Positions 63,984 through 64,000 of a stretch of 64,000 bases of DNA are shown here, one piece after another. Both the position numbers and the translations under genes were made by a program. The stretch's first letter is position 1. Every line of letters starts with the position of its first letter. The stretch comes from Flammeovirga sp. SJP92 (GTDB lineage: Bacteria > Bacteroidota > Bacteroidia > Cytophagales > Flammeovirgaceae), in contig NZ_LQAQ01000093.1 of NCBI RefSeq assembly GCF_001583495.1, forward strand, positions 1 through 64,000, written 5' to 3'. The notes beneath the pieces were generated by a model. That model saw only the letters and a program-made list of their open reading frames with translations. It made no database searches and was not told the origin of the DNA.

Positions 63984-64000
63984 CAATATACCATTTCAAA

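Overview
The window is AT-rich Bacteroidota DNA. The best fit is a marine, polysaccharide-using member of the Cytophagales, such as Flammeovirga or a relative; that genus is an impression from protein style, not a computed placement. Evidence for the phylum: two TonB receptors with N-terminal carboxypeptidase-regulatory-like domains, a C-terminal type IX secretion signal, beta-propeller/Y_Y_Y sensor regulators, a GH97 enzyme beside a SusR-like regulator, and TTG-N18-20-TAnnTTTG promoters.

Layout. 1-360: two tandem, strong, rRNA-type promoters pointing left out of the window. 0.36-5.2 kb (minus): NCS1 permease, M29/NicX-like metalloenzyme and TonB receptor, a possible heterocycle uptake and catabolism set. 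5.4-9.7 kb: unknown cytoplasmic protein, a 290-bp dispersed repeat, pyridoxal kinase, acyltransferase, MerC-like protein. 9.9-19.3 kb: a complete haem-uptake operon hmuRYSTUV, divergent from the MerC gene and sharing three copies of one palindromic operator. 19.3-20.9 kb: cluster of palindromic repeats, then frr and pyrH. 21-29.2 kb: secreted M43 protease, SLC45-like MFS transporter, a propeller histidine kinase and NarL-type regulator, a 48-residue basic protein, and a GNAT enzyme. 29.3-31.2 kb: inverted second copy of the 290-bp repeat, rnhA, PPK2. 31.3-38.7 kb: RND efflux pump (adaptor, pump, TolC) followed by a LytS/LytTR pair. 38.8-43.7 kb: TPR protein, AddB-like nuclease, small membrane protein. 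44.2-51.9 kb: glucan-phosphorylase-like GT35 protein, small HExxH membrane protein, and a laminarin-type locus (surface lipoprotein, GH16 glucanase, propeller-LuxR regulator). 52-57 kb: small TPR protein, GH97 alpha-glucosidase, SusR-like regulator. 57.5-64 kb: SulP transporter, M13 peptidase, DUF6174 lipoprotein, an 830-bp gene-free stretch with three tandem hairpin units, and an AraC regulator.

The most interesting system is the hmu locus. HmuS is a CobN-like chelatase subunit that appears anchored at both ends with its main domain in the periplasm. It is encoded with an ExbB/TolQ-like protein (HmuU) and a DUF2149 protein (HmuV) whose single membrane segment carries an ExbD-like aspartate. 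No AAA+ chelatase partner (CobS/CobT type) is encoded nearby. This suggests a proton-motive-force-driven, rather than ATP-driven, periplasmic tetrapyrrole-metal machine, co-regulated with a MerC-type membrane protein. Other notable items are the inverted 290-bp repeats bracketing 22 kb, the three-unit hairpin array at 62.3-62.8 kb, and a GT35 protein that lacks the usual PLP lysine.
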